This document shows positions 1 through 10,460 of a stretch of DNA of 64,000 bases, piece after piece. The position numbers and the translations under genes are program-made. The notes below the pieces were generated by a model, which saw nothing but the letters and a program-made list of their open reading frames with translations, had not been told where the DNA came from and did not search any database. Each line of letters opens with the position of its first letter. The stretch's first letter is position 1. This stretch comes from Tipula vernalis (taxonomy: Eukaryota > Arthropoda > Insecta > Diptera > Tipulidae), in assembly GCA_958295665.1 (NCBI GenBank), contig OY282558.1, forward strand, positions 308,546,092-308,610,091, in the 5' to 3' direction.

Positions 1-1807
1 GCTTGATTGCCCTAGCAATTGAGTCGTATCCAGTATTGTCAAAAGCTCCCTCAATATCCAGAAATGCACACAGAGCAATTTCTTTTGAGCGATAGGCTGC
101 TTCAATCTTGGTGACAAGTAGATGCAGCGCACCCTCTGTGGATTTGCCTTTCCTATAGGCGAATTGATTTGGATTTAGAGGTCTGGTTGCCGTTAACCAG
201 TCTCTGATATGAAGATCTATAAGTCGTTCCATGGTTTTAAGAATAAACGATGTAAGACTGATAGGTCGAAAGGACTTAGGAAGTTCACATGGCCGATTGC
301 CAGGCTTTGGGATAAAAACCACGTTTACTTGACTCCAAGCCTGTGGTATGTGACCCCAATTGAAACTAGTTCTAAACAAGGCCACCAGAGCAGGGGTAAT
401 CAAGTCCAGGCCCCTTTGAAGGAGGGCTGGGAAGATTCCATCCCCTCCTGGAGCCTTGAAAGGCTGAAAAGAGTTAATGGCCCATTTGACTTTATCCGGA
501 GTAAAAAGCTTACCGGATAAACTATTAACCCAACCCATATTTACACCCATGTGTGTACCAGATATGGAGTTAGTGATTGTATTTGTGTCGCAAACAGTGC
601 AGCCCGGAAAGTGCACTTGAAGCAGGGTTTCGAGCGACTCTTTGCGACCTGATGTATAACTACCATCGGATTTCAGAAGAAGCCCAATCCCGTTGGACTG
701 ATCTTTAGCTAGAACTTTATGGAGTCGAGCAGCTGTAGGTATATCCTCGATATTTCCACAGTTTTTCCTCCACGTGAGGCGTTTGGAACGCCTTAGTTCT
801 GTGTTGTAACTGGTTAGGGCTTGCCTATATTCATTCCATTCATTGGAATGCTTTGCCCTATTAAATAATTTCCTAACCTTCTTACGAAGTTTAGCCAGCT
901 GTTCGTTCCACCATGGAACTTTGCGATTAACCACAACGTTACGCACCACACAGCTGCTTTCGTAGGAAGATAGGAGCACGTCATTAAGCAGACCAGCTGC
1001 GGTTTCTAGGTCACTAATTGAACTCAAAGATGTTGGCAGAATGTCTGCTTTGATAAATAAAATATCCCTATATGTTTTCCAATTTGTAAAACAAGGGATA
1101 CGACGCTCTGTTGCCTGTATGATCACTCCCGGTATATCGAACCTGATGTGCATGTGGTCCGACAGAGAAGCTTCGCTTGAAACATGCCAGTTTGCAACAG
1201 AGTTGGAAATAAACTGACTTGACAAAGTGAGGTCCAACACCTCTCGCCGAGTCGAGTTTATGAAAGTGGGGTTCGAACCTTTATTTAAAATGTCTATGTG
1301 ACTACTCATAAGATAATTTAAAAGGGACTCACCTCTGCCATTTGTATCACTGCTGCCCCAAATGATATGGTGTGCATTAGCATCGCAGCCTATGATGAAA
1401 TGCTTGTTTTTTAGGTTGCAGTAATCCACCAGATCCTGTACAACTACAGGTGGAGCACTAACCGACTCACCAGGGAAGTACGCAGAGGCACATATTGTCT
1501 CCTGCATTCCCCTGCTAGTCGGAACCTCCAGGATTACTGCAACCAAATCCTTAGTGGTGAACTCTGGAATTGGAAGAACGTTAATATTAGATGAAACAAA
1601 TATTGCTGCTCGGGGAACTTCCTCCCTTCGATCGTAAATCAACTTACATGACTTGAGGTGGAGGCCTCTGATTTTTCCTCCATTAACCCAAGGTTCCTGG
1701 ATAAGGCCAAGGGTTAAGTGTTGTTTCGCGAACCTGTTGCAAAAGGTATCCGAAGCTCCTTTTGCGTGATGCAGATTCGCTTGTAGTACCCTAATAGTAC
1801 CAGCCAT
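1..1807 (-). CDS. Non-LTR retrotransposon ORF2 (endonuclease-reverse transcriptase), partial
   Basis: Reading the minus strand from an ATG at 1807 gives an open frame of about 602 codons to the window edge, with no stop seen. The first ~220 residues form an exonuclease-endonuclease-phosphatase fold: an N-terminal QANLHH block, a QEPWV motif, a GCDANAHHIIWGS block and a SDHMHI block. Further on lie reverse-transcriptase motifs: PGGDGIFP, an SFRPISLTSF block and CAFLDIEGAFDN with the motif A aspartate. The YADD region and 3' end lie outside the window. The ATG is 25 nt past the stop of ORF1, as in two-ORF LINEs. The RT and ORF1 types suggest the LOA/Jockey group; the exact clade is an inference. 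The open frame suggests a young copy. Confidence 0.85.
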   Translation of the reverse strand, partial: MAGTIRVLQANLHHAKGASDTFCNRFAKQHLTLGLIQEPWVNGGKIRGLHLKSCKLIYDRREEVPRAAIFVSSNINVLPIPEFTTKDLVAVILEVPTSRGMQETICASAYFPGESVSAPPVVVQDLVDYCNLKNKHFIIGCDANAHHIIWGSSDTNGRGESLLNYLMSSHIDILNKGSNPTFINSTRREVLDLTLSSQFISNSVANWHVSSEASLSDHMHIRFDIPGVIIQATERRIPCFTNWKTYRDILFIKADILPTSLSSISDLETAAGLLNDVLLSSYESSCVVRNVVVNRKVPWWNEQLAKLRKKVRKLFNRAKHSNEWNEYRQALTSYNTELRRSKRLTWRKNCGNIEDIPTAARLHKVLAKDQSNGIGLLLKSDGSYTSGRKESLETLLQVHFPGCTVCDTNTITNSISGTHMGVNMGWVNSLSGKLFTPDKVKWAINSFQPFKAPGGDGIFPALLQRGLDLITPALVALFRTSFNWGHIPQAWSQVNVVFIPKPGNRPCELPKSFRPISLTSFILKTMERLIDLHIRDWLTATRPLNPNQFAYRKGKSTEGALHLLVTKIEAAYRSKEIALCAFLDIEGAFDNTGYDSIARAIK

Positions 1808-1832
1808 ACTGGATGATTAGGGTAAAGGAGCT

Positions 1833-3248
1833 CTACGCTCCTGGCTGCTTGCCAGCCGTCTGCTTTGCGGGATTTGGCCTGTTTCTGCCACTTTTCCCAG
1901 TAACACCCCGAGCGCCCATATGCTTAATTTTCGGGGTGAGTGCTGATTTACTCGATCCCACAGTAGGAGTTGCGGAGAGATCCGTTGATCGTGCTCCCGA
2001 CGAAGAGGCAGCAGGAACAGAATGCTCAATAGCGCTGCTGTTCCTGGATGCCTCCTCGTCTGTGATTGTGCCTACTACTGGGGCTGGTAAAGTACCCTCC
2101 TTACTGGAGCTGACTCCAGTGGTTGGGTTGGTAGAGGGGGAATCCTTCTTGAGAAGGAGTTTTATCCTACCAAAGCGGTATGCGATGTTCCCGTTGGATT
2201 CGCGTAGTTTCTTCATGGAAGACTCGCCTATGGCCATAACCAAATGGACGAGTACGCCAGTTGTCGTCCGTTGCAGTATCTTCCATGAGTCGGCCGCGAG
2301 ACCATCGTTCTGCGCGGCCATGGTAGCGAGAATCTTCTCGCTAGTTAAGCTAAGGCTCTGTGGAAAGAACCCCCTAACGATGTTTGGCCGAGGAAAATCA
2401 TCCTCTTCCACCAAAGTTATGTTCAGACCAATTTTTTCCCTTAGGCTTACAAAACTGTTCCTCATCCATTCCGCTGTGGAATGATCGGAACATATAAAAA
2501 ATAGCCAACCTGTTCTCCGGAAACTGCCAAGGAATTGCGGCTTGTGGTTTGAGCCTTGCATCCCAATAATGAGGTCAATGACACACTCCTGTATGTTTGC
2601 CATTTGCTCCATACTAAGAGGATTGCCACTGAGATCACCTGGTACGATGCCCAGCTTAACACTGCCTGCTACCTGGCTGAAAGAGGGCTTTACCGGAGAA
2701 GGCCCTTCTTTTGCTTTTTTGGCAGGTGGTTTATTTGGTTCCGGAGCAACCTCGAAAGACCTCTCACGCTTACCACCAGACCTCTTGTCTAGGGTAGGAG
2801 CAACAGGCCCCGAGGATGCTTTCAGAGGGGTCGCGGACTTAGCAGCAGCTAGAGCCTCTTCTCTAGTTTTGCCTTCCTTGAGCCCCTTTTTAAAACGCCT
2901 TCTTTCGAAGGAGTTGAGCTTAACCCATTCCCCGGCGTTGAGGGACATGTTCCCAATATCAACACCAATGGTTGAGGTGCCCGATAACTGTGAGATTACA
3001 CTTATGTTGTCGTCACAGAAGGTGTCCGTAGTAGAAGAGGTGGACTGTTCCACCTTTTCCTTGGTCCGGACGTTAAGATAATCAAGAGTGGTGGCCCTTG
3101 TGGCATCTACCATTCCATCATAGCTTAGGAGACCCAACTCAATAGCTGGTGAAGTTGATGCTTTTAAAGAGGCATCACCCTCTATGTTTTTTTTAAATTC
3201 GGTTTCCATTTGAATCCCACGAGTATCCGAGAAATGAAGGTCACCCAC
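1833..3248 (-). CDS. Non-LTR retrotransposon ORF1 (DUF4780-like nucleic-acid-binding protein)
   Basis: A 471-codon open frame directly upstream of the EN-RT frame on the same strand. The first 170 residues are low-complexity and charged, with a basic stretch (KRSGGKRER, PPAKKAKEG). Residues ~210-370 resemble the DUF4780 domain of insect LINE ORF1 proteins: a GWLFFICSD strand, then FVSLREKIGL, then GFFPQSLSLTSEKIL with a QNDGLAADSW block, and a YRFGRIKLLL strand. The C-terminal ~90 residues are Ser/Thr/Pro-rich and basic. I see no CCHC zinc knuckle. ORF1 proteins of this kind coat the LINE RNA and act in its ribonucleoprotein particle. The uninterrupted frame supports a recent insertion. Confidence 0.85.
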   Translation of the reverse strand: MGDLHFSDTRGIQMETEFKKNIEGDASLKASTSPAIELGLLSYDGMVDATRATTLDYLNVRTKEKVEQSTSSTTDTFCDDNISVISQLSGTSTIGVDIGNMSLNAGEWVKLNSFERRRFKKGLKEGKTREEALAAAKSATPLKASSGPVAPTLDKRSGGKRERSFEVAPEPNKPPAKKAKEGPSPVKPSFSQVAGSVKLGIVPGDLSGNPLSMEQMANIQECVIDLIIGMQGSNHKPQFLGSFRRTGWLFFICSDHSTAEWMRNSFVSLREKIGLNITLVEEDDFPRPNIVRGFFPQSLSLTSEKILATMAAQNDGLAADSWKILQRTTTGVLVHLVMAIGESSMKKLRESNGNIAYRFGRIKLLLKKDSPSTNPTTGVSSSKEGTLPAPVVGTITDEEASRNSSAIEHSVPAASSSGARSTDLSATPTVGSSKSALTPKIKHMGARGVTGKSGRNRPNPAKQTAGKQPGA

Positions 3249-3551
3249 AGCAGAGATCGGTATACTGTGGGAAGGCTACTTTAAACCGGGGGTCGCCTGG
3301 TACCCGGAGTTCACATACTAAAGACTAAGCTCCCCCTTAGCCACGCAGCTCTCAGCGTATGTTGTCCCACCAAAGCTTGGGGCAATGGATTTACCGCCAT
3401 TGCACGGTCGTGTAAGTTACTTGGCTACATTCTAGGATGCATTGCCCGGTTGTCGCCACGAGGAGGCGTAACTACACTAGGAAGAAGTCTTATGAGAATC
3501 GCATATCCTAGAAAGCTTTGACTCCTAAAACTACTCCCCCAACAACCCTTG

Positions 3552-3583
<32 letters not shown>
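3552..3583. repeat. Uninterrupted run of 32 A residues
   Basis: A pure homopolymer abuts the 5' end of the minus-strand LINE. It would read as poly(T) before the LINE leader, so it is not that element's own tail. It may be the tail of an older plus-strand insertion, an integration artefact or an assembly slip. Confidence 0.9.
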
Positions 3584-3584
<1 letters not shown>

Positions 3585-4593
3585 GTTTCTTTTGTTTTAA
3601 AACTTTTTTCGATTGTACTTTAAATGGTTTAATTTGAATTGTAAAAATTAAAGTTGAATTTTAAGGGTAAAAGATTAAATTTGAAGTGTAAAAGGCTTAA
3701 TTTGAAGTACATATAAAACCTATGTATGGGGAAGGATCCGGTCTTTAGCAACTACTTAAATTTTTCCCATATTGAGCGATAAACTAAAAGGATAACTGCC
3801 ACTGCCATTATTTAAAGAAATTAAGGTAAATAACTTCCTTTGCTTATGCGTCTTTGATAAATGTGTTTCTTTATCGTACATATCAGTTTTTCATTTGACA
3901 AAGATGAATTTTGAGATTAAAGTTCATCATAAATAAATTTTAAAATTATATTCACTTATTGCAACCAAAAAATTTAATCAAATAGAATAAATCGATTTTG
4001 AAAAATCTAAACATCATTTTACATAGCAAATTAAATAATTTTAGGAAAAAAAATAAAAAAATTGTAAATTAAAAATTCCCGGGATTAATTAAGAAATCGG
4101 ATTAATGATTAATGGGAAATTTGTACCACGAATTCCCGGGAACAACGCTCTACTCTGAAGTTACCCGGGTCTATTTCGAAAAAGCCTAAGTAGTACTGAC
4201 ACAAAAATTTTGACTGATAGAAGGCGTCAAGGGTGTTTTTGAGATGAAACTGCTACCTACTATTAGAAATAAAATAAAAACTATTTTTGATCGTTTTATC
4301 AGGTATAATTTTTAACCGTATTTCTATTCCTGTAACCAATAAAATGCTGCTATTCATTTCCTTTATTTTAGTTTTAGTGTGACACTGCATCAGTTCCTTT
4401 AAAAAAAAATTCAGGTCACATATTTCCATCAAATTTTGCAATGAAATACCACCCGATCTCCGAAGATTTTAAAGAAGTTGTTTTTCCTCATTCTTTTTGA
4501 TCCTTTTATAAAAATGGTGCCAGTTGATAATTTTAGTTTGATATTTTTTTTGATAAAAAATTGACTTTTATCAGTCCATTAATTGCATTTCAG
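3584..4593. other. Intronic sequence upstream of ABCC-like exon, no gene seen
   Basis: AT-rich, no convincing coding frame on either strand. Two copies of an ATTCCCGGGA block lie at about 4076 and 4132. The stretch ends in a good pyrimidine-rich 3' splice site (TTGCATTTCAG, ending at 4593). Confidence 0.6.
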
Positions 4594-6581
4594 CGACAAC
4601 ATAGAGAACTCATCGTACACGGTTATTGCACGAAACAAGGAGAAAACTAAAAAATCTCGCCGATCCATGAACAGAAATAGTAACAGCGCTGCTATCATAT
4701 CGTTTTACGATAATTCCGAAGAAAATTTACTAAAGGAGGTTAACGATCGAAATTATTACATTCAATTTTTAACAATATTAGATTACATTGTCCTTACTAT
4801 TTTGTATGGTATTAACGCAGCAATATATTTCCTTCTGCCGTTTGGATTTATTTTTGTAGTATTTGTAAGTAGTAAATTGGAGGTTTCTAAAAAATTAAAT
4901 ATTGACTCACTGATTTTTTAATTTAATTTCAGAAAGGATATGTTGAACCATGGCTTGCTATGGTTGGAATGGGAGCTATCATTGTTAGTTTTATAATCGA
5001 TGTGATCGCAAAAAGTTATATCGCATATGTGAGTATTGCACGTTTTATTCGGGTACTTCATAATTCTTACATTATTTTTAAAATTTTAGCGTTCAAAACG
5101 AAAATTTGAAGCTCAACAAATTCGGATGTTTTCTAATTTGATGCGTGCCACTTTTTCGTTCGTCAAAGAGATGAATGTTTATGAAACATTGTACTACTTC
5201 TCAGCTAATCTCTTTAATGCACTAAAACCCTACTCGTACATATTAAGACGAATTATTTTCATTGCGCTTTCGATAACAATTCTTGGCCTGGTAAATTTTT
5301 GGACACTTTTTGTACCAATCAGTTTAATCATTTTAACCGTAATCATCTACAAATTTTACTACCTGACTGTGGCACATTTCTATTCGCACGAGCTGAACAC
5401 GCGTAAAAGTATCTATCGTAACATACGAAATAATTTAGCTGGTCGTGCAGTACTTCAATCGTTTGATAAACTTCACGATTTTTCGCTATCGTAAGTTAAG
5501 GCCAGGATGATTTTATATATCAATGTTTTATATACATGACATAATTATAGATTTATCATTTCAGGTTTTTTCAAGATATCCAGGATAATTCAATGGCGAT
5601 ATTCATTCGAAAATCCGTTGTATACCATGTATCATTTTTATTCAGAGTTTTGGCCGGGTTTGGACTTTTAGCCATCTGTCTAATAGCAATTTTTGTCCCA
5701 CTATCTTATTCGTCAATTGAACGTAATGCTGCAATTTTACTGGCTTATTATATATTTATAGATAGTTTACATGAGTTGCTAACTAAAGGTTTGTTCGATA
5801 CAATCTTATCGAAAGATCTCTTCAAAAAGCTGGAACATTTTGAAAATAAATTGAGTAACAATTTAGTGAACGATTTTGGTATTGAAACGGTGAATGATGT
5901 TAATAAAATTGGTTTCCCCGTTACGTTCAACAATATAAAATGTTCGATTACAGGGTACTCACAGCTGGAAATCAAAAAGTTAGGAATCGAGCGAAGTGAA
6001 AAAGTTGCCATTTTTGGCAAGGGTACTGAACTAATTATACCCCTTATCTCAAATAAACTAATACCCTCGCAAGGTGAAATATCAATTGGGACGAAAAATA
6101 TCGTAGTAATAAAAGATGAGTCGTTAAAACAGATTGTTAGTTTTGTACCGTTCAATCCAAAAGTATACGAAGGTACAGTCAGGTAAGATTATTGTAAGAG
6201 ACTTAAAGGTAGGGCATAAATGAACCAATTTCTATATTTTAATGCAGATCACTGCTACCAGATTATGAGTCGGACGAAGATATTCGAGCAGTTTTTAACT
6301 TACTTCAAGTTAACGAAATACTGGCGAATTTCCCACAAAAAATAGACGAACCATTAACCAGCGTACCGCGAATGTACAGACAATTATTATGCGTTATAAA
6401 TTGTCTGCAACGGAAACCATCAGTGCTCGTGATTGAAAAACCACACCCTGAAATACAAGATATTATTGATGAATGCATAAATCGATTTTTTAAATTAACA
6501 ACCGTGATTTTTGTGATCGGTTATAATTATGATCAATTCCATAATTGTAATCGAATCATTAATTTGGATGATTTTAAATAA
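4594..6581 (+). CDS. ABCC (MRP)-type transporter, C-terminal half, ATP-binding motifs lost
   Basis: Five exons: 4594-4864, 4933-5028, 5090-5490, 5565-6182 and 6248-6581. Their introns are 61-74 nt with GT-AG ends and matching phases, giving 573 residues and a TAA stop. The first exon starts at a 3' splice site, so the N-terminal half (first membrane and ATPase domains) lies upstream. Residues ~1-330 match the ABCC second membrane domain, including ICL-like segments (FFQDIQDNSMA; RSIYRN-type region; GLVNFWTLF). Residues ~360-573 follow the second nucleotide-binding domain: LIPSQGEISIGTKNI, then SFVPFNPKVYEGTVR where active members have PQDPVLF-GTIR, then MYRQLLCVINCLQRKP. Catalytic features are gone: Walker A is only IFGKGTELII, the LSGGQ signature is SVPRMYRQ, Walker B is VLVIEKPHP, and the H-loop histidine is absent (VIGYNY). 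With no stops or broken splice sites it looks like an expressed pseudo-ATPase transporter, not a dead gene. Confidence 0.8.
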
Positions 6582-6603
6582 TTCTTGTATTAATCTTAAA
6601 TAT

Positions 6604-6609
6604 ATTAAA
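6604..6609 (+). promoter_or_regulatory. Candidate polyadenylation signal ATTAAA
   Basis: ATTAAA lies 23 bases after the stop of the ABCC-like gene and is followed by an A-rich stretch. It is the nearest plausible signal; cleavage site not determined. Confidence 0.4.
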
Positions 6610-8190
6610 TTAAAAGAAAAAAATAGAATTTTCAAATTTAAACGCGTTTAATTATTTGGATTTGCGACTTAAGTAAATAATTGTAACCATTTCACATCGA
6701 TTAAACAAACGCTTACAATTATTTATTGTTTACTGATCTTGAAAACTACCTTTGCAAGTCAAATAAGTGTCTAGTTACAGCGTTTTTCAACCGGTGACCC
6801 GTGACATATATTCTACTGGTAAGTGAATAGTCTAAAGAAATTTGTATTGAATTTTTTTAATTTTCTTCTCAAAAACAGGTTTTTCCATCATCAGATTGAG
6901 TAGAAAATAAATTATTGGGAATAATAGAATGATAGATTTAGGTGGTCAACTGTTAATATTAGCGGTTTGAGTTACGAGAATATTTTTCCAAACCAAAAAA
7001 ACAATAGCGACAAAACTGGACGGTCTGGATTTTAGAAAGCAACAGCTTTTTAGTAATCGGTTCGTTGACAACCTACTCGTTATTTGAAGCTAAAAAATTA
7101 CTTCCTGTAACGATTTTGCATATTTTGTATGTACTGTAATTATAAAATCGAAGTAGCGAAATCGATTGTAATTAGTACCTTCTCTAAGCGTATGTTGTTG
7201 ACCAAAATTGAATTCGAAGTATTTTGGGTTTATTTGTTTTCCAAAAAAATAGCCAATTTGATTTAATTGGCAAAAGCTAACCTTTCTAAATAAAATATAA
7301 ATTTAATATGTATTATAACTCTGGTGGCAGGTATCATTACCAAGAATTAGAATTATGTTTAAATAAACCCAATTTTTTTTGGGTTAATGTTATTCTTGCG
7401 GTGGTTTATCCTATGCAATTGTTGTTGTAAATTTATCAAGGAAATACGCTATCTGTAACATGGAAATAAATCGAATATGTATATCATCAGTTGTCCTCGG
7501 TGCGATTTGGGTTGAGAACCTCTGATCTTTCTAGTATTCTTGTGTAAAATCATAATTCCCAGCATTAGTTGGGGTTCAAATCTCCTGTTGAGAATCGAAA
7601 GTCCTTATGAAATATATTGTCTTATGGAAATATTTTAGCGAATTTTAGTTTCCCTTTTTAGTTAATCAGCATAATCTAAATTTGTTTATCCATCGTGTTT
7701 TACAATAACGCTAAAATTTGTTTGAGAAGGGGTGGCACCATATCAAATAAAAATAACTGTAATTTCCGAACATCTTTAGGATCACGATATAGTCAAGAAT
7801 CTGCTACAGATCAAAGCAAAGATTCTTGTGTTTATTTTTTAGTTTATTTTACAACTTTTAGTTTCAGTCACTCTTTTTTCGAAATTGATGTTGAATACCG
7901 TATTTTTTAAGAATAAATATTTTCCAATAAATTCTACCTTTTAAGGGCAAAATTTACATCGAAATTAGAAATGATAAATTCGATTTTAAACGTCAATTGT
8001 ATTCCCTGATTGTATTCGCCGGCATCAAAGACTACATCTTCAACCAACGGTAAACCGCCGGGCCTGCCTAAAAGCATATTCGTGTGCTTATATAAAAGAT
8101 AATACACTGCTCTTGAACCAGACGTAGTATACTGTTTATATTATTCAGTATCATAATCATAATTAACCCTCTTGAACGCCTTGTACAATA
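6610..8190. other. Intergenic, no gene seen
   Basis: AT-rich sequence with only short unconvincing frames. A TATATAAAAG string at about 8090 resembles a TATA box, but I found no coding frame after it. Confidence 0.5.
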
Positions 8191-8194
8191 CATT

Positions 8195-8827
8195 ATTGTA
8201 CATCATTTTGATGATGTTCACGAGGAAAATGTCCCAAGTGGTGGCCGAAACTGCCAAAACCTTGAAGCGCGGGCAGTATATTTTAGGTTCCGCAAACAGC
8301 TATTGATAATAAATCGTCGGTGACGAAACCGATCGGCAGTGATCCGCCATGCTTCCTCGTAATTTGCATTACTGAGGTGAATCGATTTGAATAAGATGGC
8401 AGCTGCCGATCACGTTCGCCTTCAAATAATGCAGTTTTTGCGAGTTGGATAATTTTCGGTTTTTACGAATCAAGTCGATCAACAAATCCTCGAACTTGGT
8501 CCAGTCCACATAGTCGCATTCTGGGTAACTGGGTTTGCACAGATTGCTGAAGGACATTTTCAGCTTCTGGTATCATAGCTTCTGGGTGCGATAGGTTTTG
8601 TTTGGCGATTTGTCTCATCAAGGTACTTAGGTTAGACACAGCGGTAAATAATACTCTTCGTATTTCTGATAACGTAGTTCAACAAGGGAAATTTCCATCT
8701 GAACGATCTCTTCGGTCACATCCGGATCGTCGCCTTTAAGATCATTGCTTCTCTTGAGAGCCCTTTCGAGGCATTTCTGTAATGAAGCCTTTTTCACCCG
8801 GATTGTCGCCATATTCCACTTGATCAC
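8195..8827 (-). pseudogene. BEL/Pao retrotransposon gag fragment (DUF1759-like)
   Basis: Minus-strand pieces in shifted frames follow the N-terminal gag region of BEL/Pao elements. 8827-8627 begins MATIRVKKASLQK (ATG near 8812), an alpha-helical start with repeated charged residues. 8557-8369 holds YVDWTKFEDLLIDLI, then NRKLSNSQKLHYLKANVIG, the typical WxxFxDxF...LSxxxKxxYL block. 8360-8200 continues NYEEAWRITADRF and a RFIINS block in another frame. Frameshifts and stops make it a decayed relic. No LTR, protease or RT was found beside it. Confidence 0.7.
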
Positions 8828-8830
8828 TAA

Positions 8831-10080
8831 TTATACGAACTGTAATTTATAATCGAAAGAACACTGATTCACTTCCAATAGCCCTGTCTAATCCAGTAAC
8901 GCTTATTAGTGCTACGTTTCACATGCTTGCTGTAATCTTTAATCCTGAGAGCTTAATGAAGGTAGGCTTTAAAATTATTTAGCGACCAACAGCATTACAA
9001 ATAAAAACGGTCATATGCAACAAAAAAAACAGACTTATTCACCTGCAATGCACTTGCCTCTTAACATTTTCCACTTTCCTACTAAAATAATTACTTAGGC
9101 GACCGTGATCCAAAAATGTTTAATAATACCAACTTATATGACTTTCGAATCTTATTTTCGTGTCGTTTTAACTTTCGTTTCGTAATACAGAGTAAGCCCA
9201 CGGGATATATCACATTTCGGTATTTGTAGAACCAAACTTATTGTATGGTTCAAAAGGTAGAATTTTGATATTATGTAAGTTATAAAAACCTCAAATTAGG
9301 CTTGAGGAATGCGGTCTATATTATTTTTAAAATTATAGTATCAAACCTTGATGTGGCGTGCTGTTTACAAATCTTGAGGCTTTCATTTTATTAAACTTTA
9401 TTTTTTTAGTAAATGGTTGGACTTGAATCAAATTTAGACGATTTAATCGCTTCGTATGTAATTAAAACTCGAGCTTCGAAAAATATCGATTGCGGTTATA
9501 AAACATAGTTTCATTTCACACGCCACAGTGAAAACGATAACCCATAGCACATATAATAGCTTTAATGATTGTCAACTGTCTGGAGTAGAATTCTTCTGGA
9601 TAATATCTATCTAATTGGACTGTATAGCAAGGAAGAGAAAGAATTACTTGATTTCCAAAATTTTCAGCTTCTGTTACCTAGATCAATTAGTCCGAAACTA
9701 AAAATCTGAAGTCTGCGATCTACCTATTACCTATATAAACATATTTTATTGTGATATATTTCGATTGCAGTTAGAGAGTGTGTGAAGTGTGCTGTATTGA
9801 ATCATATCACAGCAAAAGTATACACTTACCGCCAATCATTAATTATTTGCAATTACTGCAATGCTGCATAATTTCAATTCTATACATAAATCCTTATCTA
9901 ACAAACAAAATTCAATAGAATAAATTTTCATTGAGTTAACAATTAATGAAAAGTTCGAACAGCATATTTCTGATACCGACTGCTTAACATGGAATAATAT
10001 ATTTGCAGAAAGTAGAGCAATTAAAATTGCAGTAGAACAATAGAATTGATAAAATTTTATGTACATATGTATAGAGTCCA
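8831..10080. other. Intergenic, no gene seen
   Basis: AT-rich, no supported coding frame, no clear repeat structure. Its right end is the upstream region of the small secreted peptide gene. Confidence 0.5.
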
Positions 10081-10090
10081 AATTACTGTA

Positions 10091-10130
10091 TATAAAAGGT
10101 GAACCGCGATATTTATTCATTGTCAGTTAC
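10091..10130 (+). promoter_or_regulatory. TATA box and TCAGT initiator of the small secreted peptide gene
   Basis: TATAAAA at 10091-10097 is followed by the arthropod initiator TCAGTT, whose A (10125) would be +1. The spacing of about 30 bases is right for a core promoter. It predicts a 59-nt leader before the ATG at 10184. The placement fits the gene downstream very well, but the start site is inferred. Confidence 0.65.
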
Positions 10131-10183
10131 GTACGAGCTGTTCATTTATTTATTTCGAATTAGTCGTTTTCTAAGAAATTAAA

Positions 10184-10460
10184 ATGTTGAATAAAAGCTT
10201 ATTAACCGTTTCATTAATTTTGATCATTCAACTGAATTGTAAGAAATGCGTATATCAAAAAACCAAATATAGTAATATCAATATTAAAAAACTCAATTTA
10301 ATTTCTTTTAGGTGTATTTTGTACATTTGATGAAATTGGAAATTTCCCAATGTTCCCAGATATTTTTTCTTTTATGGATCCGTCAACAGAGCCATCTGCT
10401 AATGGACCAGCCGATCAACAAGATGAACCAAGTTACATAATCGAGGAGAAATCTATATAA
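10184..10460 (+). CDS. Small secreted acidic peptide, two exons, unknown function
   Basis: Exon 1 (10184-10238) encodes an N-terminal signal peptide: MLNKS followed by a hydrophobic core LLTVSLILIIQLN. A 73-nt intron (GTAAG...TTTTAG) sits in phase 1 inside a cysteine codon. Exon 2 (10312-10460) completes the CVFC end of the signal and encodes about 45 mature residues. These begin TFDEIGNFPMFPDIF and end in an acidic, Gln/Asp/Glu-rich tail. Total 67 residues, ending in TAA. The mature part has no cysteine. I do not recognise the family. A signal exon joined in phase 1 to a short mature exon is a layout seen in insect effector, salivary and immune peptides; that role is inference. A TATA/initiator promoter lies at the right distance. 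Confidence 0.65.

Larger units (their letters stand above)
1..3551 (-). mobile_element. LOA/Jockey-group non-LTR retrotransposon, 5' end intact
   Basis: Unit made of a GC-richer 5' leader (3249-3551), ORF1 and the start of ORF2, all on the minus strand. The base composition changes sharply at 3551, where the element meets a 32-base A run on the plus strand. The leader holds short inverted blocks, among them a CCTCCTCGTGGCGAC segment that recurs in altered form near 13530. The element lies upstream of the 3' splice site at 4593 of the ABCC-like gene, so it probably sits in an intron of that gene. The 3' tail and target duplication are off the left edge. Confidence 0.8.

Noticed and set aside
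1813..2484. Plus-strand frame of 223 codons (and 2542-3081)
   Set aside because: Antisense shadow of the LINE ORF1, which has clear domain content.
8080..8130. TATATAAAAG as a second promoter
   Set aside because: No initiator at the right distance that leads to a coding frame; the DNA after it is the antisense of a gag relic.
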